From JAVEDQ01 sp963783105 (GTDB lineage Bacteria; Actinomycetota; Actinomycetes; Frankiales; Frankiaceae): a DNA stretch of 64,000 bases. Positions within the stretch are counted from its first letter, which is position 1, and every line of letters starts with the position of its first letter. This document shows, one piece after another, positions 52,308 to 60,801 of this stretch. Below the pieces are notes generated by a model. That model saw only the letters and a list, made by a program, of their open reading frames with translations. It was not told the DNA's origin and did not search any database. The position numbers were made by a program, and so were the translations under genes. Where the stretch lies: assembly GCA_963783105.1 (NCBI GenBank), contig CAWAMI010000007.1:62001-126000 (forward strand), in the 5' to 3' direction.

Positions 52308-52383
52308 ACTGCGGCCCTACCCTGTGACTGTGACCACATGCGGACTGGGGCGGCCCGGCTCGCTGCACGTAGGTTGAGGGGTC

Positions 52384-53586
52384 GTGCGCGCCGTCCTCCT
52401 CGAGAACATCCATCCTGTCGCCGCCCAGCTGTTGACCGACGCCGGGTGGGAGGTCGAGCTCTGGGACCGCGCCGCCACGCCGGCCGAGCTGTCCGGGCTG
52501 ATCTCGGACGCCGATCTGATCGGTATCCGCTCCGGCACGCAGGTCACCGAGGAGGCGCTCGACGGCGCGAAGCGGCTGCTCGCCCTCGGGGCCTTCTGCA
52601 TCGGCACCAACCAGATCGACCTCGACGCGGCCGCGGCCCGCGGCATCGCCGTGTTCAACGCGCCGTTCAGCAACACCCGTAGCGTCGTTGAGCTGGCCCT
52701 GTCGGAGATCATTGCGCTGACCCGCCGGCTCACCGTCAAGAACGACCTCATGCACGCCGGCACCTGGGACAAGTCGGCGACCGGCAGCCACGAGGTCCGG
52801 GGCCGCCGCCTCGGCATCGTCGGCTACGGGAACATCGGGACGCAGCTGTCCGTCCTGGCCGAGAACCTCGGCATGCAGGTGTCGTTCTTCGACACCGCGG
52901 ACAAGCTCGCCCTCGGCAACGCCCGGCGCTGCAACACTCTCGATGAGCTGCTCGGCAGCGTCGACGTCGTGACGCTGCACGTCGACGGCCGGGCCGGCAA
53001 CCGGGGCTTCTTCGGCGAGGAGGAGTTCGCGCGGATGCGCTCGGGCTCGCTGTTCCTCAACCTCTCGCGCGGCTTCGTGGTCGACCAGGAGGCCCTGCGC
53101 GACCACCTCGTGTCCGGGCATCTCGCCGGGGCCGCCCTCGACGTCTTCTCGAAGGAGCCCGCGGGTCGCGGCGACCCGTTCGAGAGCCCGCTGCGGGGGC
53201 TGCCGAACGTGATCCTGACGCCGCACGTGGGCGGGTCGACCGAGGAGGCGCAGGCCGACATCGGTCAGTTCGTCGCGCGCAAGCTGCTCGACTTCGCGGG
53301 CGGCGGCAACACCGCCCTGTCGGTGAACATGCCGCCGGTGATGCCGACCGCGTCCGAGGCCGCCCACCGCCTGATCCACATCCACCGCAACACCCCGGGT
53401 GTGCTCGCCACCATCAACCGCCTGATGGCGGAGGAGGGGCTCAACATCGAGGCGCAGCACCTCGGGACCCGCGGCGACGTCGGGTTCGTGGTCACCGACG
53501 TGGCAGCCAATTTCTCGGACTCGATCCTCGAGCGGCTCGGCTCGCTGCCGGAGACGCTGCGGCTGCGGGTGCTGACGGCGAAGTAG
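52384..53586 (+). CDS. serA: phosphoglycerate dehydrogenase, short ACT-containing type
   Basis: The product has 400 residues. It has the NAD-binding motif GIVGYGNIGTQLS and the catalytic triad: Arg in LNLSRGFVVDQE, Glu in FSKEP and His in ILTPHVGGSTEEA. The C-terminal ACT domain (about 325-400, HIHRNTPGVLATINRLMAEEGLNIEAQ) binds serine for feedback inhibition. The E. coli-type 400-residue form differs from the longer actinobacterial SerA (about 530 residues), so a second copy may exist elsewhere, and related 2-hydroxyacid specificity cannot be excluded. The start is GTG 52384, directly before the conserved region. It is divergent from phaC and followed by a repeat region. Confidence 0.88.
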   Translation: MRAVLLENIHPVAAQLLTDAGWEVELWDRAATPAELSGLISDADLIGIRSGTQVTEEALDGAKRLLALGAFCIGTNQIDLDAAAARGIAVFNAPFSNTRSVVELALSEIIALTRRLTVKNDLMHAGTWDKSATGSHEVRGRRLGIVGYGNIGTQLSVLAENLGMQVSFFDTADKLALGNARRCNTLDELLGSVDVVTLHVDGRAGNRGFFGEEEFARMRSGSLFLNLSRGFVVDQEALRDHLVSGHLAGAALDVFSKEPAGRGDPFESPLRGLPNVILTPHVGGSTEEAQADIGQFVARKLLDFAGGGNTALSVNMPPVMPTASEAAHRLIHIHRNTPGVLATINRLMAEEGLNIEAQHLGTRGDVGFVVTDVAANFSDSILERLGSLPETLRLRVLTAK

Positions 53587-53590
53587 GCGG

Positions 53591-53804
53591 CGGGCGTCGC
53601 GGTCCGGCCGGCGGGTGTCGCGGTCCGGCCGGCGCGGAATGCTGCCGGGAGTGATCGACTGCCCCGGTTTGTCGGGCGGTCGCCGGCTTCCGGGCAGCGT
53701 TGATCGTGGTGCGCGGTTCGGGCGGCGCGGAATGCTGCCGGGAGTGATCGACTGCCCCGGTTTGTCGGGCGGTCGGCGGCTTCCGGGCAGCGCTGATCGT
53801 GGTG
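53591..53804. repeat. nested direct repeats between serA and typA (21-bp and 93-bp periods)
   Basis: A 21-base unit (CGGGCGTCGCGGTCCGGCCG type) is repeated at 53591-53611 and 53612-53632. An 81-base block (53631-53711) then recurs at 53724-53804 with two mismatches, a period of 93. Each long copy contains TGATCGACTGCCCCGGTTTG, and the GATC-containing ends suggest pairing. No long open frame in either strand resembles a protein family. The array fills the 293-base gap before typA. Confidence 0.9.
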
Positions 53805-53879
53805 GAGCCCGCGCCGTGCGCGCGCGGAGGCTCGAGTAACCGGCGTCGCGGTCAAGCTCACCGCGTAGCCTGGACCCAC

Positions 53880-55748
53880 GTGTCAGTACGCGCGGATCTC
53901 CGCAACCTCGCCATCATCGCGCACGTCGACCACGGCAAGACCACGTTGGTCGACGGGATGCTGTGGCAGTCGGGTGCGTTCACCCAGCACCAGGCCGACG
54001 AGAACTCGGTCCGCGAACGGGTCATGGACTCCATGGACCTCGAGCGCGAAAAGGGCATCACGATCCTCGCCAAGAACACGGCGATCCGCTACGTGCGGGG
54101 CGGCGAGCCGGTCACGCTGAACGTGATCGACACCCCGGGTCACGCGGACTTCGGCGGCGAGGTCGAGCGCGGGTTGGCGATGGTCGACGGCGTTCTTCTG
54201 CTGGTCGACGCCTCCGAGGGCCCCCTCCCGCAGACCCGGTTCGTGCTGCGCAAGGCGCTCGAGAAGCGGCTCCCGGTCGTGGTCGTGGTCAACAAGGTCG
54301 ACCGCCCGGACGCCCGCATCGCCGAGGTCGTCGACGAGACCTACGAGCTGTTCCTCGACCTCGACGCCGACGAGTCGCAGATCGAGTTCCCCATCGTCTA
54401 TGCGTCGGCCAAGGCGGGACGGGCCTCGCTCAACCGGCCGGACGACGGCGAGATGCCCGACTCCCCGGACCTCGAGCCGCTGTTCGACGTCCTGCTCAAG
54501 TCGGTCCCGCCGCCGACCTACGTCGAGGACGCGCCGCTGCAGGCGCTGGTCACCAACCTCGACGCGTCGCCCTACCTCGGCCGGCTCGCCCTCTGCCGCG
54601 TCGTCGGCGGCGAGCTCCGCCGCGGCCAGCAGGTGGCGTGGTGCCGGCTCGACGGCTCGATCGAGCGGGCCAAGGTCTCCGAGCTGCTGATGACCGAGGC
54701 GCTGGACCGGGTCCCGGCGGAGTCCGCGCGCCCGGGCGACATCGTCGCGGTCGCCGGCCTCGCGGAGGTGACGATCGGCGAGACGCTGGCCGACGTCGAC
54801 AACCCCGTCGCGCTGCCCGCGCTGCGGGTCGACGAGCCGTCGATCTCGATGACGATCGGCACCAACACGTCCCCGCTGGCGGGGCAGAGCGGCAAGAAGC
54901 TCACCGCCCGGCTGCTGAAGAACCGGCTCGACGCCGAGCTGGTCGGCAACGTCTCGCTGCGCGTCATGCCGACCGAGCGCCCCGACACGTGGGAGGTGCA
55001 GGGCCGCGGCGAGCTGCAGCTCGCGATCCTCGTCGAGATGATGCGCCGCGAGGACTTCGAGCTCACGGTCGGCAAGCCGCAGGTCGTCACCCGCGAGATC
55101 GACGGCAAGCTGCACGAGCCGATGGAGCGCCTCACCGTCGACGTCCCCGAGGACTACCTCGGCGTCGTCACCCAGCTGATGGGGCTGCGCAAGGGCCGCC
55201 TCGAGCAGATGGTCAACCACGGCACCGGATGGGTGCGGCTCGAGTACCTGGTGCCGGCTCGGGCGCTGATCGGCTTCCGGACCGAGTTCCTCACCGAGAC
55301 CCGTGGCACCGGCCTGCTGCACCACGTCTTCGACGGCTACGAGCCGTGGGCGGGGGAGCTGCGCACGCGGCCCACCGGCTCGCTCGTCGCCGACCGCAAG
55401 GGACCCGTCACCGCGTTCGCCTGCTTCTCGCTGCAGGAACGCGGAACCCTGTTCGTCGGCCCGACCACCGAGGTCTACGAGGGGATGATCGTCGGCGAGA
55501 ACTCGCGGGCCGACGACATGGACGTCAACATCACCAAGGAGAAGAAGCTCACCAACATGCGCTCGTCGACGGGCGACGAGCTGGTGCGGCTGGTGCCCTA
55601 CCGGCAGCTGTCCCTGGAGCAGGCGCTGGAGTTCTGCCGCGAGGACGAGTGCGTCGAGGTGACGCCCGGCTTCGTGCGCATCCGCAAGGTGGCGCTGTCG
55701 ATGCAGGAGCGGGAGAAGCTCCGCTCACGCAACCGCAACCGCGGGTAG
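53880..55748 (+). CDS. typA: translational GTPase TypA/BipA
   Basis: The product has 622 residues. The G domain has G1 AHVDHGKT, switch I EREKGITI, G3 DTPGHADF and G4 NKVDRPDA. Domain II, domain III (EF-G-like) and the BipA-specific C-terminal domain (EYLVPARALIGFRTEFLTETRG and NITKEKKLTNMRSSTGDELVRLVP) follow. BipA binds the ribosome and helps assembly and stress growth. The start is GTG 53880 because RADLRNLAIIAHVDHGKTT is the conserved beginning; a longer frame upstream runs back into the direct repeats and is not conserved. It is followed by mshB after 29 bases. Confidence 0.97.
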   Translation: MSVRADLRNLAIIAHVDHGKTTLVDGMLWQSGAFTQHQADENSVRERVMDSMDLEREKGITILAKNTAIRYVRGGEPVTLNVIDTPGHADFGGEVERGLAMVDGVLLLVDASEGPLPQTRFVLRKALEKRLPVVVVVNKVDRPDARIAEVVDETYELFLDLDADESQIEFPIVYASAKAGRASLNRPDDGEMPDSPDLEPLFDVLLKSVPPPTYVEDAPLQALVTNLDASPYLGRLALCRVVGGELRRGQQVAWCRLDGSIERAKVSELLMTEALDRVPAESARPGDIVAVAGLAEVTIGETLADVDNPVALPALRVDEPSISMTIGTNTSPLAGQSGKKLTARLLKNRLDAELVGNVSLRVMPTERPDTWEVQGRGELQLAILVEMMRREDFELTVGKPQVVTREIDGKLHEPMERLTVDVPEDYLGVVTQLMGLRKGRLEQMVNHGTGWVRLEYLVPARALIGFRTEFLTETRGTGLLHHVFDGYEPWAGELRTRPTGSLVADRKGPVTAFACFSLQERGTLFVGPTTEVYEGMIVGENSRADDMDVNITKEKKLTNMRSSTGDELVRLVPYRQLSLEQALEFCREDECVEVTPGFVRIRKVALSMQEREKLRSRNRNRG

Positions 55749-55777
55749 CTCCGCGCCACGCCCATAGGCTTCGGCAC

Positions 55778-56833
55778 ATGCCGAACGCCAGCGTTCCTCC
55801 ACCGGAGCCGTCCGAGCGGGTCGTCGCCGGTCCGCCGCCCGCCGTGCAGGGCGACACGGCCGTCGACGAGGTCCTCGACGAGGTCGCCGAGGAGGTCGAC
55901 GCGCTGGAGGAGGTCATCGACGTCGAGCCGCTCGACCACCCGCGGCGGCTGCTGCTCGTGCACGCCCATCCCGACGACGAGACGATCGGCACCGGCGCCA
56001 CCATGGCGAAGTACGCGGCGGAGAACGCCCTGGTCACGCTCGTGACGTGCACGCTGGGCGAGGAGGGCGAGGTCCTCGTGCCGGGGCTCGTGCACCTCGC
56101 GGCGGACAAGGACGACACGCTCGGGCAGCACAGGATCGGGGAGCTGGCGACCGCCTGCGAGGCGCTCGGCGTCGAGGACCACCGCTACCTCGGCGGCGCG
56201 GGCCGATGGCGCGACAGCGGGATGATGGGGCTGGAGACCAACGAGCGTCCCAACTGCTTCTGGCAGGCCGACCTCGACGAGGCGACCCTCGAACTGGTCC
56301 GCGTGATGCGCGAGGTGCGGCCCCAGGTCGTCGTCACCTACGACGAGAACGGGGCCTACGGCCATCCGGACCACATCCAGGCGCATCGCGTGACGGTTCG
56401 CGCCTTCGACGCCTCCGGCGACCCGGGCTACCACCCCGAGGTGGGCGAGCCCTGGCGGCCGGCCAAGCTCTACTACACCGCCATCTCCAAGTCCTGGCTG
56501 CAGCAGGGCATCGACGCCTTCCGCGAACAGGGCGCGGACACGGGCTTCTTCGAGGGCGTGACCAGCGCCGAGGAACTGCCGATGGGCGTGCCGGACGAGC
56601 AGATCACCACCCAGATCGACGGCGCCGAGCACTTCGAGGCGAAGATCGCAGCGATGCGGGCGCACGCGACGCAGATCGCGGTCGGCGGCATGTTCTACGC
56701 CCTCGCCGACCGCGTCGGGCAGAAGAACTTCGCGACCGAGCAGTACGTTCTCGTCCGCGGCGAGCGGGGCCCCGGCGACGGCCCGGAGGGTCGCGAGGAC
56801 GACCTGTTCGCGGGCGTCTCCCGCGCGAGCTGA
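55778..56833 (+). CDS. mshB: mycothiol deacetylase (GlcNAc-Ins deacetylase) MshB
   Basis: The product has 351 residues. It removes the acetyl group from GlcNAc-inositol in mycothiol synthesis. The zinc site is visible: LLLVHAHPDDETIGTGATMA (His64, Asp67) and the second His in GAYGHPDHIQAHRVTVRAF. The tail YAL..RVGQKNFATEQYVLVRGE is family-like. The first 50 residues are an acidic extension (VDEVLDEVAEEVDALEEVIDV) not typical of MshB. The start is ATG 55778. Mycothiol marks actinobacteria. MshB-type and Mca-type enzymes are close relatives; LVTCTLGEEGEV favours MshB. It follows typA after 29 bases. Confidence 0.9.
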   Translation: MPNASVPPPEPSERVVAGPPPAVQGDTAVDEVLDEVAEEVDALEEVIDVEPLDHPRRLLLVHAHPDDETIGTGATMAKYAAENALVTLVTCTLGEEGEVLVPGLVHLAADKDDTLGQHRIGELATACEALGVEDHRYLGGAGRWRDSGMMGLETNERPNCFWQADLDEATLELVRVMREVRPQVVVTYDENGAYGHPDHIQAHRVTVRAFDASGDPGYHPEVGEPWRPAKLYYTAISKSWLQQGIDAFREQGADTGFFEGVTSAEELPMGVPDEQITTQIDGAEHFEAKIAAMRAHATQIAVGGMFYALADRVGQKNFATEQYVLVRGERGPGDGPEGREDDLFAGVSRAS

Positions 56834-56972
56834 CGGGCAGCGCCTCCTCCGCCCCGAGCCGCTGCACGGCCTCGAACCCGGGCGGCTGAGCCATGCGGGT
56901 GAACTCCGTAGCGGGAGCGCAGACCGGCCCGTTGTCCGGGTATCGGAGCGTCACCCACTCGGAAGGACCCCC

Positions 56973-58997
56973 ATGCCCCGAAGTTCTGGCCTCCCCGTCC
57001 CGCCGGCCGGCAGACGTTCTCAGGAGGCTGCCCTCGGCACAGGCTCGCTGCACGCCGAGCCGGCGACCGCCGTCGGAGCCCTCGGCGCGCCCGGTCTGAT
57101 CGCCGCCCGCTCCGCCGACGTCGGCCGCACGCGCGAGCGTCGCCGCCGGGAACGGCTGCTGACCGTCGCGGTGGTCCTCGCGGTCCCGGCCGCCTTCCTG
57201 TGGTTCCGGTTGCTGACTGGCGACCCGTTCAACGTGTTCGCGCTGCCCCACATCGACCCCTTGCTGCTGTTCGCGGCGATCGTTCCCATCGCGATCGTGG
57301 GGGCCGTCGTCGTGCCCCCGATGGCGATGGGGCGCTCGCCGCACGTCACCTACCAGCCGGAGCAGATCGACGTCCGCCTGGCCGACGTCGTGGGCGTCGA
57401 GCAGGTGAAGGAGGAGGTCGTCCGCAGCCTCAACCTGTTCCTGGCGCACCAGACGTTCGCCGCCGAGATGGGCGGCCGGCCCCGCCGCGGCCTGCTGTTC
57501 GAGGGCTCGCCCGGCACGGGCAAGACGCTGCTGGCGAAGGCGATGGCCGCCGAGGCCGGCGTTCCGTTCCTGTTCGTCTCCGCGACCGCGTTCCAGTCGA
57601 TGTTCTACGGCGCCACCGCGCGGAAGATCCGCTCCTACTTCAAGGTGCTGCGCAAGACCGCCGAGCGCTACGGCGGCGCGATCGGGTTCATCGAGGAGAT
57701 CGACGCCATCGCGGGTGCGCGGGGCGGGATGAACGGATCGAGCTTCTCGGCGCTGCCGATGACCGGCACCGCGTCGACGGGGCTGGTCGGCGGGACGAGC
57801 TTCTGCTGCAGCGGCCCGCAGGTCGCGCCCGCTGCCGCTCCGGCGACGGTCGTGAACCGGAACAGCGTCGTCTCCGAGGGCAACGGCGGCGTCGTCAACG
57901 AGCTGCTCGTGCAGATGCAGTCCTTCGACATGCCGACCGGCCTGCAGAAGATGACCGGCGGCCTCATCGAGTGGCTCAACGGCTACCTGCCGCCGCAGCG
58001 TCAGCTGCGCAAGCCGAAGCCGTCGTCGGCCAACGTGCTGCTCGTCGCCGCGACCAACCGGGCCGACGCGCTCGACCCCGCCCTGCTCCGGCCGGGCCGC
58101 TTCGACCGGCGCCTCACCTTCGGCCTGCCCGGCAAGACCGGCCGGCGGGCGCTGATCGACCACTACCTCGACCGCAAGGCGCACGCCCCCGAGCTCGACG
58201 ACCCGGAGCGCCGCGACGCCCTGGCCGCCGTGTCGCAGGGCTACTCGCCGGCCAAGCTCGAGCACCTGCTCGACGAGGGCCTGGTGAACGCCGTCCGACG
58301 CGGTGAGACCTCCATGACCTGGAACGACGTCGAGCGGGCCCGGCTGACCGGCGAGGTCGGGCTGGGCATGCCGGTCGACTACACCGCGGCCGAGCGCCGG
58401 CTCATCGCCACGCACGAGGCGGGCCACGCGACCGTGGCGCACCTCGTCGCCCCGCAACGCCGCCTCGAGGTCCTGACGATCATCAAGCGTGGCGAGGCGC
58501 TCGGCCTGCTCGCGCACGGCGACCGCGACGACGTCTACACCCGCTCGCGGGCCGAGCTGCTGTCGATGATCCAGATCTCGCTGGGCGGGCAGGTGTCGGA
58601 GGAGATCTTCTTCGGCGACGTCTCCACCGGTCCCGCCGGCGACCTCGCCTACGCGACGCAGGTGGCCGCGCAGATGGTCGGCGCGGCCGGCATGACGGGT
58701 TCGCTGATCTCCTTCGCGGCGGTCCAGGACGGCGCGCTCGGCGGTCCGAACCTGGTCGGCAAGGTGCTCGGCGACGGCGAGGCCCGCGCCGCCGTCGAGA
58801 CCCTGCTCGCCGAGCAGAAGGTCCTCGTGCAGGAACTCCTCCGCGAGAACCGGCACCTGGTCGAGGCGCTGCGCGACGCGCTGCTGGAGCGCGAGGAGCT
58901 GATCGGCTCGGAGATCACCGACGTTCTCGAATCGGCCGGCCCGCAACGAACGACGGGCCTGGTCGACCTGCGGGACTCGGCGACGATCGAGCGCTGA
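56973..58997 (+). CDS. FtsH-like AAA+ zinc metalloprotease, divergent
   Basis: The product has 674 residues. Two membrane segments (about 62-80 and 93-116) precede an AAA module with Walker A GSPGTGKT (178-185), pore loop FQSMFYGATA and Walker B IGFIEEID (238-244). The usual Asp-Glu is Glu-Glu here. Two unusual insertions follow: a Ser/Gly/Ala-rich, Cys-Cys-containing segment (about 250-305) and a second (325-350) before sensor 1 VAATNRADALDPALLRPGRFDRR. The protease part has HEAGHATVAH (481-490), zinc-binding with the catalytic Glu. The length is FtsH-like but the N-terminal outside domain is absent. It is probably a second FtsH paralogue in the membrane. AAGGA five bases before ATG 56973 supports the start. 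Confidence 0.85.
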   Translation: MPRSSGLPVPPAGRRSQEAALGTGSLHAEPATAVGALGAPGLIAARSADVGRTRERRRRERLLTVAVVLAVPAAFLWFRLLTGDPFNVFALPHIDPLLLFAAIVPIAIVGAVVVPPMAMGRSPHVTYQPEQIDVRLADVVGVEQVKEEVVRSLNLFLAHQTFAAEMGGRPRRGLLFEGSPGTGKTLLAKAMAAEAGVPFLFVSATAFQSMFYGATARKIRSYFKVLRKTAERYGGAIGFIEEIDAIAGARGGMNGSSFSALPMTGTASTGLVGGTSFCCSGPQVAPAAAPATVVNRNSVVSEGNGGVVNELLVQMQSFDMPTGLQKMTGGLIEWLNGYLPPQRQLRKPKPSSANVLLVAATNRADALDPALLRPGRFDRRLTFGLPGKTGRRALIDHYLDRKAHAPELDDPERRDALAAVSQGYSPAKLEHLLDEGLVNAVRRGETSMTWNDVERARLTGEVGLGMPVDYTAAERRLIATHEAGHATVAHLVAPQRRLEVLTIIKRGEALGLLAHGDRDDVYTRSRAELLSMIQISLGGQVSEEIFFGDVSTGPAGDLAYATQVAAQMVGAAGMTGSLISFAAVQDGALGGPNLVGKVLGDGEARAAVETLLAEQKVLVQELLRENRHLVEALRDALLEREELIGSEITDVLESAGPQRTTGLVDLRDSATIER

Positions 58998-59018
58998 CCC
59001 GCTCCGTACGCTGGCCGG

Positions 59019-59504
59019 GTGGCATCACCCGGTCGGGGCGCGGCGGCGACGCGCGGCACGGCAGCACGCTCGGCAGGTTCCGCGGGCCCGGATCGTCCCG
59101 ACATGACGGACGAGCCGGGCCCGCTGTTCCTCGCCGCGTCCTACGCCGTCCTGTTCCTGCTCGGCGTGGTGCTGGCGCTGCTCGGCACGTTCCTGGCCCC
59201 CGCGGGACTACGGGTGGGCGGGCACCTCGTCCTGTCGATCGGCATCCTTGTCGCTCTCGTGGGGCACCCGATCGCCGGTCTGCTCGGCCTGACCCTGACC
59301 GGCACGCGACTGGGGACGCTGACTCCGCTTCTGGGCTGGGCGCTGGTGGTGCTGCCGCTGTCGTCCGGTACCGCGCAGGGCGACGTCGTGCTGCCGGGCA
59401 CGGCGACGTCGATCGCCTACCTGCTCGTCGGGGCCGCCAGCTACGGGGCGGTGGCGGTCTTCACCCGCCCGACCCGCGGCCGCGCCGCCGTCGTCGCGCG
59501 CTGA
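59019..59504 (+). CDS. DUF6113-like four-helix membrane protein
   Basis: The product has 161 residues from GTG 59019 (133 from ATG 59103). Four hydrophobic segments (LFLAASYAVLFLLGVVLALLGTFLA, LVLSIGILVALVGHPIAGLLGLTL, LTPLLGWALVVLPLSSG and SIAYLLVGAASYGAVAVFT) alternate with short loops. A protein of this type commonly lies near mshB in actinobacteria (DUF6113), and its function is unknown. GTG 59019 follows a TACGCT -10-like element by seven bases, suggesting a leaderless start. The Arg/Ala-rich N-terminal 28 residues before ATG 59103 may not be translated. It follows the FtsH-like gene by 21 bases. Confidence 0.7.
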   Translation: MASPGRGAAATRGTAARSAGSAGPDRPDMTDEPGPLFLAASYAVLFLLGVVLALLGTFLAPAGLRVGGHLVLSIGILVALVGHPIAGLLGLTLTGTRLGTLTPLLGWALVVLPLSSGTAQGDVVLPGTATSIAYLLVGAASYGAVAVFTRPTRGRAAVVAR

Positions 59505-59540
59505 AGCCGCCGAGCCCGGCGGTCGCATAACTTGGAGAAC

Positions 59541-60071
59541 GTGCCTATCGACCGGGAGAACTATCGCCGGGTCGTCAGCCGCTTCGCCACCGGCGTCACC
59601 GTGGCGACCACCTTCACGCCGTCCGGCACGACGGTCTCGCTGACCGCCAACGCCTTCACCTCGGTGTCGCTCGACCCGGTGCTCGCCCTGCTGTCCGTGC
59701 AGCGCAGCGCCGCCTTCCACGCGGCGGTCCTCGCGAGCGGGGTCTGGGGCGTCTCGGTGCTCGCTGAGGACCACGAGGCGCTGTCCCGCTTCCACGCGAA
59801 CAAGATGCGGCACGAGTTGGACGACTCGTTCGAAGGCGTCCCGACCTTCCGCGGGATGGCCACCGGCGTGACGCTCGTCGCCGACGCGATCGCGACGCTG
59901 GAGTGCCGCACCACCGCGGCCTACCCGGGCGGCGACCACACACTGCTGCTGGGGACGGTCGAGAGCGCCGAGTCGCCCAACCCGTCGGCGTCGCCGCTGG
60001 TCTTCTACGAGGGCACCTACCGATCGCTGTCGGACGGGGTCGCGAGCCTGACGGAACGACGCTCGTCCTGA
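59541..60071 (+). CDS. flavin reductase-like FMN-binding protein
   Basis: The product has 176 residues with the flavin reductase split-barrel fold. RFATGVTVATTFTPSGTTVSLTANAFTSVSLDPVLALLSVQ (isoalloxazine and phosphate contacts) and GVWGVSVLAEDHEAL show it. ECRTTAAYPGGDHTLLLGTV is the conserved region with the His of GGDHT. These proteins reduce FMN or FAD for two-component monooxygenases or act as diaphorases; the partner is unknown. GGAG three bases before GTG 59541 supports that start, although TTG 59532 is in frame. It is convergent with, and overlaps by 55 bases, the gene on the other strand. Confidence 0.92.
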   Translation: MPIDRENYRRVVSRFATGVTVATTFTPSGTTVSLTANAFTSVSLDPVLALLSVQRSAAFHAAVLASGVWGVSVLAEDHEALSRFHANKMRHELDDSFEGVPTFRGMATGVTLVADAIATLECRTTAAYPGGDHTLLLGTVESAESPNPSASPLVFYEGTYRSLSDGVASLTERRSS

Positions 60072-60772
60072 CGGTTCGCCGGGTGCTCCGTGAGTTCTGC
60101 GGGGCGGACCCGGAGGTGTCCGCGGATCGCCCGCGTCACCACCTCGGCGAGTTCCGGGTGGCGTCGGACCGCCGTCGACAGCGCTGCGGCGTCCCGCCCG
60201 GGAAGGCCGTCCGGCGCGGTGCGCAGCAGGACGGCGAGCAGGGCGTGCTGGGTCGGCGGCGGGTCGCGCCACAGCGGTAGCCGGTCGTCGTCGACGACGC
60301 CGTGGTGGGACACGTAGACCTCGACCGGCCGTTCGAGCGCCGCGGAACCCGACCGCACCCGGTGCACCGTCGGGTCGAGCACGACGCGCTCGTAGTTCGG
60401 CTCGGTGCGGTCGAGGACCGCGACCTGATCGTCGTCGAGCAGGGTCAGGACGTACTTCGCTGTGGCGCCGTCGAGCCGTGCCGGTGCGAAGGGCCAGTAG
60501 CCGGACCGGCTGAAGTGCGCGCTCGGGCGCACGACCAGCGCCTCGACGTCGACGAGAAGCCCGGGGACGACGTCGCTGCAGCGCTGGTTCCGGAACTTCG
60601 TCGCCAGTTGCGCCGCGCACGCGTTCGACCCGATGGCGAGGACGGCCCGCCGCCCGGAGAGGTCGAACGCCGACGGCAACGGGACGACGGCGTCGCCCCG
60701 CAGGAGAAACGGCGTGCGGGACCGCTCGCCCGGGTAGCTCAGCGGGTCCTCGAGCGGAGCGGGCACCCGCAC
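60017..60772 (-). CDS. hypothetical protein with a GSN-type motif (possible GGCT-like fold)
   Basis: The product has 251 residues from GTG 60772. The sequence AVLAIGSNACAAQLATKFRN recalls the YGSN nucleotide-like loop of gamma-glutamylcyclotransferase-like proteins, but the catalytic Glu cannot be placed. Other motifs are RSGYWPFAPARLDGATAKYVLTLL and VYVSHHGVVDDDRLPLW. I would call it a conserved actinobacterial protein of unknown function. The stop lies inside the 3' end of the convergent flavin reductase gene (55-base overlap). It is 29 bases after the sugar porter stop on the same strand, so it could be cotranscribed from that gene. Confidence 0.65.
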   Translation of the reverse strand: MRVPAPLEDPLSYPGERSRTPFLLRGDAVVPLPSAFDLSGRRAVLAIGSNACAAQLATKFRNQRCSDVVPGLLVDVEALVVRPSAHFSRSGYWPFAPARLDGATAKYVLTLLDDDQVAVLDRTEPNYERVVLDPTVHRVRSGSAALERPVEVYVSHHGVVDDDRLPLWRDPPPTQHALLAVLLRTAPDGLPGRDAAALSTAVRRHPELAEVVTRAIRGHLRVRPAELTEHPANRQDERRSVRLATPSDSDR

Positions 60773-60801
60773 GCCGTCAGGGTCAGAGGGCCGAGCGGAT
60801 C

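Noticed and set aside
53615..53839. A possible repeat protein or CRISPR-like array upstream of typA
   Set aside because: There are only two long copies with near-identical spacers, no cas genes, and the translated repeats look random. It is treated as a DNA duplication.
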